From CAZPMT01 sp964587655 (GTDB lineage: Bacteria; Hydrogenedentota; Hydrogenedentia; Hydrogenedentales; SLHB01): a stretch of 28,548 bases of DNA. The stretch is taken from positions 1-28,548 of the forward strand of contig CAZPMT010000066.1 in NCBI GenBank assembly GCA_964587655.1. The letters are read 5' to 3'. Position numbers and translations under genes: made by a program. A model generated the notes under the pieces. It was given only the letters and a program-made list of their open reading frames with translations. It was not told the origin of the DNA and did not search any database. Within the stretch, counting starts at the first letter, position 1. The number at the start of each line of letters is the position of its first letter. Below, piece after piece: positions 16,073-23,238 of this stretch.

Positions 16073-16151
16073 GTGTGCGTGCTTGGGCGCGCGCGTAGGG
16101 TTTCCGCGCGAGGGCTGAACCATAGAGATGTTGAGTTTGGGAGAACGTGTC

Positions 16152-17186
16152 ATGGCGAACAAAGTGCGTGTGGGAATGATCGGATGCGGACAGATCGCGA
16201 AGCAGTTGCATGTCCCGGATTACGCGTATTGTCCTGAAGCGGAGATCGTGGCGTTCTGCGATCTCATTCCGGCGAAGGCGAGGGCGTTGGCGGAACGGTA
16301 TGCGCCGGGCGCGAAGATCTATACGGATTACACGCGGCTGCTTAGTGAAGCGAAGCCCGATGCAGTGACCGTGGCGCTGCCGAATTATCTGCATGCGCCC
16401 GTCGCGATAGCGGCCCTGAAGGCGGGCTGTCACGTTAACGTCGAGAAGCCGATGGCGTGCAGTTCGGCCGAGGCGCAACGCATGATCGACACGGCCAGGA
16501 AGTGCAAGCGGCTGCTCAACGTGAACCAGAGCCAGCGCCGGTTCCCGCCGCATGTCAAGGCGAAGGAGATCATCGACAGCGGCATCTTGGGCAAGATCCT
16601 GCACGTGACGGCCATGTTCGGTCATTCCGGGCCCGAGAATTGGAGTCCAACCGGCAAGTGGTTCTTCCGGAAGAAGGAGGCGCGGTTCGGCGCTATGGCC
16701 GACCTCGGCGTGCACAAGGCCGATCTTGTGCGCTACCTGACGGGGAAGGAAGTCGCGGAAGTTTGCGCGTTCTTCGAGCGTTTAGAGAAGAAGAACACGG
16801 ACGTCGAGGACAATTTCGTGTCGTGTCTCAAGTTTACGGATGGCACGGTCGGAACGCTGTGCGCGTCATGGACCGTGAAGGGCATGGACGCAAACTATCT
16901 CATGCTCCATTGCACGAACGGGACGTTGCGGGTATGCGAGTTGCCGGACAAGCCGCTCGTGGCCAACCTGGTCAACCCGGAATGCGAGATCATTTTCCCG
17001 GCGCCGTCGGCCCCGACGAATTATGACGATTCCTGGGGTCTGGACGTGAGCGGGGCTTTTGTGCGGGCGATCTTGGGCCTCGAGAAGCAGTATTGCTCCG
17101 GCGAGGAAGGCAAGCGTTCGCTCGAAGTGATCCTTGCCGCCGAGAAGGCCGCGCTCACGGGCAAGACGGTCAAACTGAAACACTGA
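16152..17186 (+). CDS. Gfo/Idh/MocA family oxidoreductase
   Basis: A 344-residue NAD(P)-dependent sugar or cyclitol dehydrogenase of the Gfo/Idh/MocA family. The start at 16152 has GGGAG 8 bases upstream. The N-terminal Rossmann domain has VGMIGCGQIA (GxGxxA) and the acidic strand end FCDL. The catalytic-type lysine lies in EKP at residues 98-100 (NVEKPM). The C-terminal alpha/beta domain includes MADLGVHKADLVRYL, where GVHxxDL is the usual position of the second catalytic region (D/H). The substrate is not determinable. The frame runs from 16152 to a TGA and is followed 60 bases later by aroB, with no sign that the two are functionally linked. Confidence 0.92.
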   Translation: MANKVRVGMIGCGQIAKQLHVPDYAYCPEAEIVAFCDLIPAKARALAERYAPGAKIYTDYTRLLSEAKPDAVTVALPNYLHAPVAIAALKAGCHVNVEKPMACSSAEAQRMIDTARKCKRLLNVNQSQRRFPPHVKAKEIIDSGILGKILHVTAMFGHSGPENWSPTGKWFFRKKEARFGAMADLGVHKADLVRYLTGKEVAEVCAFFERLEKKNTDVEDNFVSCLKFTDGTVGTLCASWTVKGMDANYLMLHCTNGTLRVCELPDKPLVANLVNPECEIIFPAPSAPTNYDDSWGLDVSGAFVRAILGLEKQYCSGEEGKRSLEVILAAEKAALTGKTVKLKH

Positions 17187-17246
17187 GCGAAACGTGTGTC
17201 ATGACCAGCGCGGTAACGGTGCATCCGCGCAGATATTCTTCACCTT

Positions 17247-18323
17247 ATGACGACGATTACGGTGTCTTTGGGCGAGCGAAGTTATCCGATTTTCATCGGC
17301 GAGGGGATCTTGGATCGGATCCGGGATCTTCTGGCGGAAACGGGCGCGCCCAAGATCGGCGCAATTGTCACGGATTCGAACGTCGGCCCACTCTACGCGA
17401 GCCGGGTAAGCGGCCTCGTGGGAACGAACCCGGCCACGTGCGTGCTGCCCGCCGGAGAGGAACACAAGCGGCTTGAGCAGGTCGAGCAATTGTGCGGCCG
17501 TTTCCTGGAAGCGGGACTCGACCGCTCCAGCGCGATCCTGGCCTTGGGCGGGGGCGTCGTCGGAGACGTCGCGGGCTTTGCCGCCGCATCGTTCATGCGC
17601 GGGATCCGCTTCGTCCAGGTCCCGACCACGATTGTTGCGCAGGTGGACTCGAGCGTCGGCGGAAAGACCGGCGTCAACCATCCGCTTGGAAAGAACACGA
17701 TCGGCGCGTTCCATCAGCCCTCGGCGGTTCTGATCGACCTGTCGCTGTTGCGGACGCTGCCCGAACTTGAAGTCCGGGCCGGTTTGGCGGAAGTCATCAA
17801 ACACGGCGTGATCGCCGACGCCGATCTCTTCGCTTACATGGAGTCGAACGCGGCGGCGATCCTCGCGAAGGACCTGGCGGCCCTCGAGTGGCCGGTGCGT
17901 CGCTCGTGCGAGATCAAGTCTGCCGTCGTGGCCGAGGACGAGCAAGAGCACGGGTTGCGCGCCAATCTGAATTACGGCCATACGTTCGGCCACGCGTTCG
18001 AGGCCGTCACGGAGTACAAGAGGTTCCTGCACGGCGAAGCGGTCGGACTTGGTATGCACGCCGCGGGCGTGCTCGCGGAGTTGATGGGCATGACGGATGC
18101 ATCCTTCACCGCCCGGCAACGCGCGTGTCTGCGGGCCTATGGCTTGCCTGTTTCCTGGCCGGACATCCCCGTTGATGAGACGTTGGCGTCCATGCGCCAC
18201 GACAAGAAGGCGCGTTCCGGCACGCTGCGATTCGTGCTGCCCGACCGGATGGGTCACGTCGTACAGCGAACCGATGTCCCGGAAGAACACGTGCGCCGCG
18301 CGCTCGAAGCGCTAAGGGCTTAG
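17247..18323 (+). CDS. aroB: 3-dehydroquinate synthase
   Basis: The 358-residue enzyme converts DAHP to 3-dehydroquinate, the second step of the shikimate pathway, in the cytosol with NAD+ and a divalent metal. Signature motifs are GGGVVGDVAGFAAASFMRG (NAD-binding and metal region), PTTIVAQVDSSVGGKTGVNH (substrate lysines), AEVIKHGVI (metal-ligand glutamate), and GHTFGHAFE and LHGEAVGLGM (histidine ligands). All are intact and the length is normal. No good ribosome binding site precedes the ATG at 17247. It is followed 15 bases after its stop by a TPR gene with a strong ribosome binding site, so the two are probably co-transcribed. Confidence 0.96.
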   Translation: MTTITVSLGERSYPIFIGEGILDRIRDLLAETGAPKIGAIVTDSNVGPLYASRVSGLVGTNPATCVLPAGEEHKRLEQVEQLCGRFLEAGLDRSSAILALGGGVVGDVAGFAAASFMRGIRFVQVPTTIVAQVDSSVGGKTGVNHPLGKNTIGAFHQPSAVLIDLSLLRTLPELEVRAGLAEVIKHGVIADADLFAYMESNAAAILAKDLAALEWPVRRSCEIKSAVVAEDEQEHGLRANLNYGHTFGHAFEAVTEYKRFLHGEAVGLGMHAAGVLAELMGMTDASFTARQRACLRAYGLPVSWPDIPVDETLASMRHDKKARSGTLRFVLPDRMGHVVQRTDVPEEHVRRALEALRA

Positions 18324-18338
18324 CGAGAAGGAGACCGT

Positions 18339-19160
18339 ATGTTATTTGGCGGCGAGAATGCGGACAGTTATCACGATGAAGGCCTGACGGCCATGATGAA
18401 AGGTGACCTGGACCGCGCGATCCAGTTTTTCTCGAAGGCCACCCAGATGGACAGGATGCACTTGGGCGCGTTTCAACAATTGGGACGCTGTTATCTCCGG
18501 CTCGGCCAGGCTCAGCGCGCGATCGACATTCTCTCGCAAGTGTTGTCTCATAGGCCCACGCTTGTCTCCGCGCGCGTGGATCTCGGATATGCCCTTATCG
18601 CTCTCGGAAATCTTGATGCGGCGCAGGAGCAGTTCAAGGCGATCCTCACCGCGCAGCCGGAGAACTGGCGCGCGCACCTCGGTCTGGCGCAGATGTGCTT
18701 TAGCCAGGGCAAGTATGACACCGCCGTCACGCTGGCCTCGGCGGCGCGCAATCTGGGAGGGGCCACCTTTGCCACGCTGTTCCTGCTCGGACGCGCCGCG
18801 AAGCGCGCCGGCAGCGCGATGCTCGCCGAGGAAGCTCTCAATGGGGCGCTGGCCCTGATCGAGAAATCGGTCGAGCTTACGCCGGACTCGCCGGAAGGCT
18901 ATTTCCTGCGCGGCGAGGTGTGTTTCGCACAGGAACGTAACGAGCCGGCCATCGAACACTATCGCGCCGCCGAGAACCGCGCCGAGCCTAACAAGTATTA
19001 TGCCGCGTTCGGCGAGAGCTTCACCCGCCTGGATATCCTTGCCAAACGCGGATTGTGTTTGCAGCGACTGGGCAACACGGAAGGTGCTCGGGACATGGGC
19101 CGGAAGATCCTTGCGGCTAACGCCGATCATCCCGTTGGAAAGACTTTGGCGAACCTATAG
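18339..19160 (+). CDS. Tetratricopeptide repeat protein
   Basis: A 273-residue protein made almost entirely of TPR helices. GAAGGAG lies about 5 bases before the ATG. At least six TPR-like units are visible, with the conserved small-residue spacing (for example GAFQQLGRCYLRLGQAQRAI, ARVDLGYALIALGNLDAA, AHLGLAQMCFSQGKYDTA, GYFLRGEVCFAQERNEPA, AKRGLCLQRLGNTEGA). There is no signal peptide, so it is probably cytosolic and mediates protein-protein contacts. Partners cannot be inferred. It sits between aroB and an unknown gene on the same strand with short spacing, so the three may share a transcript. Confidence 0.88.
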   Translation: MLFGGENADSYHDEGLTAMMKGDLDRAIQFFSKATQMDRMHLGAFQQLGRCYLRLGQAQRAIDILSQVLSHRPTLVSARVDLGYALIALGNLDAAQEQFKAILTAQPENWRAHLGLAQMCFSQGKYDTAVTLASAARNLGGATFATLFLLGRAAKRAGSAMLAEEALNGALALIEKSVELTPDSPEGYFLRGEVCFAQERNEPAIEHYRAAENRAEPNKYYAAFGESFTRLDILAKRGLCLQRLGNTEGARDMGRKILAANADHPVGKTLANL

Positions 19161-19187
19161 GGCTGTCTCATGAAACGAATCGGATCT

Positions 19188-19214
19188 TGCAGGGAGGCGT
19201 GCTGGCACGTCCTG
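19188..19214. repeat. GGCGTGC-type element before the unknown gene
   Basis: TGCAGGGAGGCGTGC followed by TGGCACGTCCTG: imperfect inverted arms around TG. A related sequence in the same orientation occurs at 19882-19909, just after the stop of the same gene. Confidence 0.45.
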
Positions 19215-19216
19215 AC

Positions 19217-19876
19217 ATGAGTGACGCAACCGTACAGATAGTCCGCGAATTCTTCGAGTTCAACGGGTTCCATGTCATGACGCACTGGCAACATGACACG
19301 GCCCGTTCCCGCGGCGGCGAGCACGGGATCCAACTCTACGTCGAGAACACCGCGGCCGTTATCGAGCGTCCGCTGGCCCTCGTGTTGGGCGTCGGCGACA
19401 TCTCCGCCGTGTCCCGGGCGCTTGTCGAGGTGCGCGGATGGCACGCGGAGCGCTTCTACGCCTCCGTCGTCGAGTCCAATCCCGTTCTGCTCGAAGTGGC
19501 GGGGGAAGCTGCCCGCGCTCGCGCCCGCCAGGTGTTCGGCGTGCCGAACGTGAAGAGCATCCTCGTCATCTCGGAGCTGCCCGCGTCGCCTGAGCCCCGC
19601 CAGCGCGCCATCGACGTCCTGAGAGAAGGCGGCGTGGACCACGTGATCGAGTTCCCGACTATCCTCCACGAGATCATCGAGAAGCTCAACGCTCACGTCT
19701 CATATGCCCCCTCGCAAACGCTTCAGACCATACGCCTCCTGAAGCGCTACGATTTCATCCGGTACCAACAGCTCGAGTTTCCCTTCTCCGCGGAAGGACC
19801 CGTCGCAGCCCAACCCTCGCGCATCGAGACCGCCGAGGACCCGCCCTCCGACATCCGCTCCGGCGACGAAGAATAG
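19217..19876 (+). CDS. Conserved-looking hypothetical protein, possibly nuclease-fold
   Basis: A 219-residue soluble protein I do not recognise. The start is uncertain: ATG 19217 lacks a well-placed ribosome binding site, GGGAGG being 19 bases away, and an in-frame TTG at 19187 lies inside a repeat. The N-terminal part (IVREFFEFNGFHVMTHW) followed later by SRALVEVRGWH resembles the helix-strand-helix start of PD-(D/E)XK-like folds, but no full D...ExK site is visible, so this is a weak hint only. The C terminus (residues about 190-219) is acidic, Pro-rich and probably disordered. It follows the TPR gene after 56 bases and is flanked on both sides by related short repeats. Confidence 0.65.
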   Translation: MSDATVQIVREFFEFNGFHVMTHWQHDTARSRGGEHGIQLYVENTAAVIERPLALVLGVGDISAVSRALVEVRGWHAERFYASVVESNPVLLEVAGEAARARARQVFGVPNVKSILVISELPASPEPRQRAIDVLREGGVDHVIEFPTILHEIIEKLNAHVSYAPSQTLQTIRLLKRYDFIRYQQLEFPFSAEGPVAAQPSRIETAEDPPSDIRSGDEE

Positions 19877-19881
19877 ACACC

Positions 19882-19909
19882 TGCAAGGAGGGCGTGCCTG
19901 CGCGCCTTG
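19882..19909. repeat. GGCGTGC-type element after the unknown gene
   Basis: TGCAAGGAGGGCGTGC then CTGCGCGCCTTG, similar over most positions to 19188-19214. It begins five bases after the stop codon of the unknown gene. Confidence 0.45.
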
Positions 19910-19924
19910 GTGGCCTGCGAACGT

Positions 19925-19953
19925 TTGCTTGGTCTCTTGTCTCAGCGTATACT
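19925..19953 (+). promoter_or_regulatory. Putative promoter of the microprotein pair
   Basis: TTGCTT (19925-19930), 17 bases, TATACT (19948-19953). The -10 matches 5 of 6 and the -35 matches 3 of 6, with the same TTTGCTT -35 as the promoter at 16044. A family A palindrome lies in the resulting leader. Confidence 0.45.
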
Positions 19954-19975
19954 CATGTCAAGTTGCGCCACTGCT

Positions 19976-20002
19976 ACAGTTTGCCGGGGTTTGACAGACT
20001 GT
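19976..20002. repeat. Palindromic element family A, intergenic copy 2
   Basis: 27 bases with arms ACAGTTTGCC and GACAGACTGT around GGGGTTT. It differs from 15963-15989 at two positions. It lies in the leader of the first microprotein gene. Confidence 0.8.
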
Positions 20003-20055
20003 GATGCAACTCTTGTGGTCGCAAGAGAGATATACAACAAGAAGGATCGAGAGAA

Positions 20056-20190
20056 ATGAAGCATTTGAAGCCGGTTACCAAGGCGCAATCCACTGACGCG
20101 GTAAGTATCATCTCCATGCTGCTTTCGCTTCTCACCGCACTAGCGCCGATCATCCAGTGGCTCGTTGATTCCAAGCCCGTCGAAGTCTAA
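20056..20190 (+). CDS. Microprotein 1 of a tandem pair (44 aa)
   Basis: A 44-residue open frame beginning MKHLKPVTKAQ with a hydrophobic stretch at residues 18-37 (ISMLLSLLTALAPIIQWL) and ending KPVEV. AAGGATCGAGAGA lies just upstream, giving a usable ribosome binding site. The N terminus is nearly identical to that of the 49-residue frame 50 bases downstream: M(K/R)HLKPVTKA. The ten matching codons differ mostly at third positions, which points to selection on the protein. The hydrophobic half could be a transmembrane or amphipathic helix. Its function is unknown; possibilities include a membrane peptide, a toxin-like peptide or a small regulator. There is no double-glycine leader and no partner transporter nearby. 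Confidence 0.7.
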   Translation: MKHLKPVTKAQSTDAVSIISMLLSLLTALAPIIQWLVDSKPVEV

Positions 20191-20240
20191 ACGATTCTTG
20201 GGGCGGCGCTGTCCGCCGTGCGAAAAGGGAAGGGAATGTC

Positions 20241-20390
20241 ATGCGTCACCTGAAACCCGTAACCAAAGCCGAGCTTTCCTGGTTCGATGAAAGCCCTCTG
20301 GACATCATCCGCGGCATACTGGAAATCATCGCCTCTGTCATGCCGATCGTCCAGTCCTACCTGGATGCCAAACAGCCGCAGACGACCTGA
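20241..20390 (+). CDS. Microprotein 2 of a tandem pair (49 aa)
   Basis: A 49-residue open frame, MRHLKPVTKAELS at the start, then a helix-forming stretch (residues 20-42: LDIIRGILEIIASVMPIVQSYLD). GGGAAGGGA lies a few bases before the ATG. It shares with microprotein 1 the N-terminal ten residues, a central run of hydrophobic residues, and the (A/M)PI(I/V)Q motif followed by D-x-K. It is more charged than its paralogue and could be amphipathic rather than membrane spanning. It ends 10 bases before the heptamer array. The coding case rests on the conserved paralogy, the synonymous differences and the ribosome binding site; its role is unknown. Confidence 0.7.
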   Translation: MRHLKPVTKAELSWFDESPLDIIRGILEIIASVMPIVQSYLDAKQPQTT

Positions 20391-20400
20391 ATTGAGATTG

Positions 20401-20469
20401 CAGGCTGAAGGCCGTAGGCCGTAGGCTGTAGGCTGTAGGAAAACAGAATACCTTCAGCCTATAGCCTAA
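20401..20469. repeat. Heptamer array with inverted arm, copy 2
   Basis: Units CAGGCTG, AAGGCCG, TAGGCCG, TAGGCTG twice (20401-20435), then an inverted arm CCTTCAGCCT (20451-20460) and TAGCCTA. AGGCTGAAGG (20402-20411) pairs perfectly with 20451-20460, so a long hairpin can form between the microprotein stop and the phoB promoter; it could act as a terminator-like barrier. Confidence 0.8.
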
Positions 20470-20488
20470 TCAATCCGAAATTCCGCCG

Positions 20489-20519
20489 CTAACACAGACC
20501 TAACATTACGCGCTATAGT
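20489..20519 (+). promoter_or_regulatory. Pho-box-like repeat and -10 of phoB
   Basis: CTAACA (20489-20494), five bases, CTAACA (20500-20505), then 8 bases and TATAGT (20514-20519). An 11-base direct repeat placed where a -35 would be is the layout of PhoB/PhoP-activated promoters. The same design occurs before pstS. The assignment is by layout, not by a known consensus for this lineage. Confidence 0.62.
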
Positions 20520-20525
20520 AGTGGC

Positions 20526-20580
20526 CGCGACGTCCCCGTCGCGATCCTGGTGCATGCATAAAGCGGCGAGGACGCCGCTT
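20526..20580. repeat. Two adjacent hairpins in the phoB leader
   Basis: CGCGACG/CGTCGCG (20526-20532 with 20537-20543) and AAGCGGCG/CGCCGCTT (20561-20568 with 20573-20580), each a perfect stem with a 4-base loop. They begin 6 bases after the -10, so they lie at the start of the phoB leader RNA. The motif looks like a mobile-type intergenic repeat. Confidence 0.65.
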
Positions 20581-20620
20581 CCACGGTATGGCCGATTGTG
20601 CAGTCAAGAGGGGTCTGCCC

Positions 20621-21334
20621 ATGGCGAAGAAGCATATCCTGATTGTCGACGATGAAGAAGACATCCTTGAGCTTGTGCGGTACAATCTTGAGAAGGCGAT
20701 GTATGCCTGCACGTGCGCGGCAACGGGGACGCAGGCCGTTCGGGCCGCCCGTTCCCTCATGCCGGATCTTGTGCTGCTGGATTTGATGCTTCCCGGGCTG
20801 GACGGGTTCGAGGTCTGCTCGCTGCTCAGGAATGACACGAAGACGCGGCATATCCCCATCATCATGCTTACGGCAAAAGGCTCGGAATCGGACGTTGTCC
20901 GCGGACTCGAGATGGGGGCCGACGACTACATCACGAAACCTTTCAGTCCGAAGGTGCTGGTTGCCCGCGTTAGCGCCGTTCTGCGCCGAAATCCCAAGGA
21001 CGCTGCGGAAGACGCCGCGCCTATACGCATCCGCACAGTTTGTCAAACCGAGACAAACCGTGAGCTGGTCATTCATCCCGGCCGGCACGAGGTCTCCGTT
21101 AACGGCGAGGTCGTAGACCTTACGTTCTCCGAGTTCGGCATCGTCAGGTTTCTTGCACGCCGGCCCGGGTGGGTGTTCACTCGGTCGCAGATTGTGGATG
21201 CGGTGCACGGCGTGGGACACCCCGTCACGGACCGCGCGGTCGACGTCCAGATCGTAGGTCTTCGGAAGAAGCTAGGGACGTTCGGTGACTACATCGAAAC
21301 CGTTCGCGGCGTGGGATATCGTTTCAAGGAGTAG
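20621..21334 (+). CDS. phoB: Phosphate regulon response regulator PhoB
   Basis: The 237-residue OmpR/PhoB-family regulator would bind Pho boxes when phosphorylated by PhoR under low phosphate. The receiver domain (1-125) has the acidic pair D10-D11, phosphoacceptor D54 in LLDLMLPG, T84 and K106 (DDYITKPF). The winged-helix domain (about 148-237) ends RGVGYRFKE, typical of the family. I chose ATG 20621 because AGAGGGG lies about 7 bases upstream and MAKKHILIVDD is the normal N terminus. A family A palindrome encodes residues 139-147 (TVCQTETNR) within the interdomain linker. The gene overlaps nothing and is followed by phoR after 3 bases, with the phoR ribosome binding site inside its own end. 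Confidence 0.93.
   Translation: MAKKHILIVDDEEDILELVRYNLEKAMYACTCAATGTQAVRAARSLMPDLVLLDLMLPGLDGFEVCSLLRNDTKTRHIPIIMLTAKGSESDVVRGLEMGADDYITKPFSPKVLVARVSAVLRRNPKDAAEDAAPIRIRTVCQTETNRELVIHPGRHEVSVNGEVVDLTFSEFGIVRFLARRPGWVFTRSQIVDAVHGVGHPVTDRAVDVQIVGLRKKLGTFGDYIETVRGVGYRFKE
21035..21061. repeat. Palindromic element family A inside phoB
   Basis: 27 bases: arms ACAGTTTGTC (21035-21044) and GACAAACCGT (21052-21061), one mismatch, with an AAACCGA centre. The next flanking pair is C/G. It encodes TVCQTETNR in the linker and leaves the frame intact. Confidence 0.87.
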
Positions 21335-21337
21335 AAC

Positions 21338-23107
21338 GTGGCGCGTCGCAGCCTTGTCACAGAGATCCTCCTGACGTTGCTTCTGGTGGTCATCCTTTCG
21401 CTGATTGCCGCCACTTGGAACGCCTCGCGCGCCCTGCGGCGGTTCCATCTAGATGAGACCGCCGCGACCCTCGAAACGCGCGCACGTTTGATAGAGCGGG
21501 ATCTGAGAGGACAGATCAACGAATCCGGCGCCCCTACGATCGAAGCCCTCTGCAAAGAAATCGGTAAGCTGTCGGACACGCGCATTACGGTCATCTTGCC
21601 TTCGGGAAAGGTCATCGGCGATTCTGAAGAGGACCCTGCCCGCATGGATAACCATGCCGACAGGCCCGAGGTCAAGGCGGCGTTTCACGGTCAGGCCGGC
21701 CAGGCTACCCGGTACAGTCATACGCTGCGCAGGGACCTGATGTACGTGGCGCTTCCGGTGTACGAGAATGAGAAGTTCATCGGCGTCGTCCGGGCCAGCG
21801 TTTCCCTGGCGCCCATCGAGCGTATACTGAATCACGTCCTTCTGCGCGTGGGATCGGGCACATTGATCGTTGCCCTTGTGGCGGCGGCGTTGAGCGTCTT
21901 CCTCGCGCGTCGCGTTGCGCGTCCGCTGGAAGGCATGACAGCGGGCGCCCGGCGTTTCGCCCAAGGCGACTTCGACGCGCGCCTCCCGATGGCGAACAAC
22001 GCAGAATTATCCGAACTCGCCTCGGCCATGAACGTGATGGCCGCGCAGTTGCGCGAGCGGATCCTGGCGACGGAGCGGCAGCGGGAGGAACTGGAAGCCG
22101 TGCTTTCGAGCATGGTCGAGAGCGTCGTGGCGGTGGACGGCCGGGAACGCATCGTACTCTTGAACCGCGCCTCGGCCGTCTTGTTCGGCACATCCATCGA
22201 AGCCGCACGCGGCCGGCCCCTCCACGAAGTCATCCGTAATCCTAAACTTCAGCAATGTCTCGCGCGCTTGCTCGCCAACGAGCAGTCATTCAAGGACGAC
22301 GCGGTTGTGGTTGACGCATCCGAACATTTCCTGCACATTTCCGCTTCGGCGCTGCAAGATGGGAAGGGGAATCAGATTGGCGCGCTTCTGGTTCTCAACG
22401 ACGTGACGGAACTGCGGCGTCTGGAACGGGCGCGGAGCGATTTCATCGCCAATGTTTCGCATGAGATCCGAACCCCGGTCACCTCGATCAAAGGGTACGC
22501 GGAGACACTCTTGAATGAGGCCCAATCCGAACCCGAGACTATAACCCGCTTTCTCGAAATCATATCGAGGCAGGCGGACCGGCTGTGCAGTCTCGTGGAT
22601 GACATTCTCTCTCTGGCCAGCCTGGAACGTTCGGAGGCTACCGGCGACTACGTGACCGAGAAGACAAACGTTCGGACCATCATCGAGTCCGCCGTCGACG
22701 TGTGCGCCGAGAAGTCGAAGGAAAGAGATCTTCAGGTGCGAGTGGAGTGTCCCGATGATCTCGAAGTGCAGGCTCACGCGTTTCTCTTGGAGCAGGCGCT
22801 CGTCAACCTTCTGGACAACGCGATCAAGTACAGCGATACCGGCGGCGAGGTGTGCGTTGAGGCCGAAGGCTGCCCTGGGGAGATCGCGATCCGTGTGCGT
22901 GACACCGGCCAGGGCATCGCGCTAGAGGATCTACCCCGCGTATTCGAACGTTTCTATCGCGTCGACAAGGCCAGAAGCCGAAAGCTCGGCGGCACGGGAC
23001 TCGGCCTTGCCATTGTGAAGCACATCGTCAACCTCCACGGCGGGCGGATCAACGTCGAGAGCGCGCTAGGAAAAGGCAGTTGCTTCACCCTCCACCTGCC
23101 GGGCTAA
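21338..23107 (+). CDS. phoR: Phosphate regulon sensor histidine kinase PhoR
   Basis: A 589-residue membrane kinase that would phosphorylate PhoB. It starts at GTG 21338; AAGGAG at 21326-21331 overlaps the end of phoB. The N-terminal transmembrane helix is residues about 8-26, followed by an extracytoplasmic sensor of about 140 residues, a second helix (about 168-190, TLIVALVAAALSVFL) and a HAMP domain. A PAS domain follows (about 245-350, SMVESVVAVDG). HisKA has H375 in VSHEIRTP, and the HATPase_c has NLLDNAIKYSD, DTGQGIA and GGTGLGLAIVKH. This layout is typical of PhoR. It is probably co-transcribed with phoB. Assignment as PhoR, rather than another HAMP-PAS kinase, rests on its position in the pst locus. 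Confidence 0.92.
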   Translation: MARRSLVTEILLTLLLVVILSLIAATWNASRALRRFHLDETAATLETRARLIERDLRGQINESGAPTIEALCKEIGKLSDTRITVILPSGKVIGDSEEDPARMDNHADRPEVKAAFHGQAGQATRYSHTLRRDLMYVALPVYENEKFIGVVRASVSLAPIERILNHVLLRVGSGTLIVALVAAALSVFLARRVARPLEGMTAGARRFAQGDFDARLPMANNAELSELASAMNVMAAQLRERILATERQREELEAVLSSMVESVVAVDGRERIVLLNRASAVLFGTSIEAARGRPLHEVIRNPKLQQCLARLLANEQSFKDDAVVVDASEHFLHISASALQDGKGNQIGALLVLNDVTELRRLERARSDFIANVSHEIRTPVTSIKGYAETLLNEAQSEPETITRFLEIISRQADRLCSLVDDILSLASLERSEATGDYVTEKTNVRTIIESAVDVCAEKSKERDLQVRVECPDDLEVQAHAFLLEQALVNLLDNAIKYSDTGGEVCVEAEGCPGEIAIRVRDTGQGIALEDLPRVFERFYRVDKARSRKLGGTGLGLAIVKHIVNLHGGRINVESALGKGSCFTLHLPG

Positions 23108-23146
23108 ATACTTAGCCTGTATTGTCTTGCACAATAGTGGCGAATC

Positions 23147-23178
23147 CTAATACATTCCTAACATTCGGCGGATACAAT
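23147..23178 (+). promoter_or_regulatory. Pho-box-like repeat and -10 of pstS
   Basis: CTAATA (23147-23152), five bases, CTAACA (23158-23163), then 9 bases and TACAAT (23173-23178). The two 11-mers starting at 23143 and 23154 match at most positions. The spacing to the -10 is nearly the same as before phoB. Confidence 0.62.
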
Positions 23179-23224
23179 TTTGAATGAGAATACAATTTAG
23201 TGGGGCCTCAAGCCCGGAAGGTGT

Positions 23225-23238
23225 CCGGCGGAAGCCGG
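23225..23238 (+). promoter_or_regulatory. GGAA-tetraloop hairpin in the pstS leader
   Basis: CCGGC (23225-23229), loop GGAA (a GNRA-type loop), GCCGG (23234-23238). The 3' arm overlaps the start of the pstS ribosome binding site (GGGGAAAGG, 23237-23245), so it could modulate translation. I do not recognise a riboswitch class. Confidence 0.4.

Larger units (their letters stand above)
15668..16151. other. Gene-free spacer between the methylase island and the Gfo/Idh/MocA gene
   Basis: This stretch holds the methylase promoter (minus, 15803-15831), the family A palindrome (15961-15991) and the plus-strand promoter (16044-16072). The open frames here are shadows with no family resemblance. It is the only spacer over 300 bases in the window. 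Confidence 0.6.

Noticed and set aside
15858..16715. Minus-strand frame of 285 codons over the Gfo/Idh/MocA start
   Set aside because: It is a shadow; its PTVCQTPTNC stretch comes from the intergenic family A palindrome and is not evidence of a real gene.
17199..18290. Minus-strand frame of 363 codons antisense to aroB
   Set aside because: aroB motifs are intact on the plus strand; the antisense frame has no recognisable family.
19170..19220. 16-codon frame from ATG 19170
   Set aside because: It is too short, has no ribosome binding site, no paralogue, and runs through a repeat.
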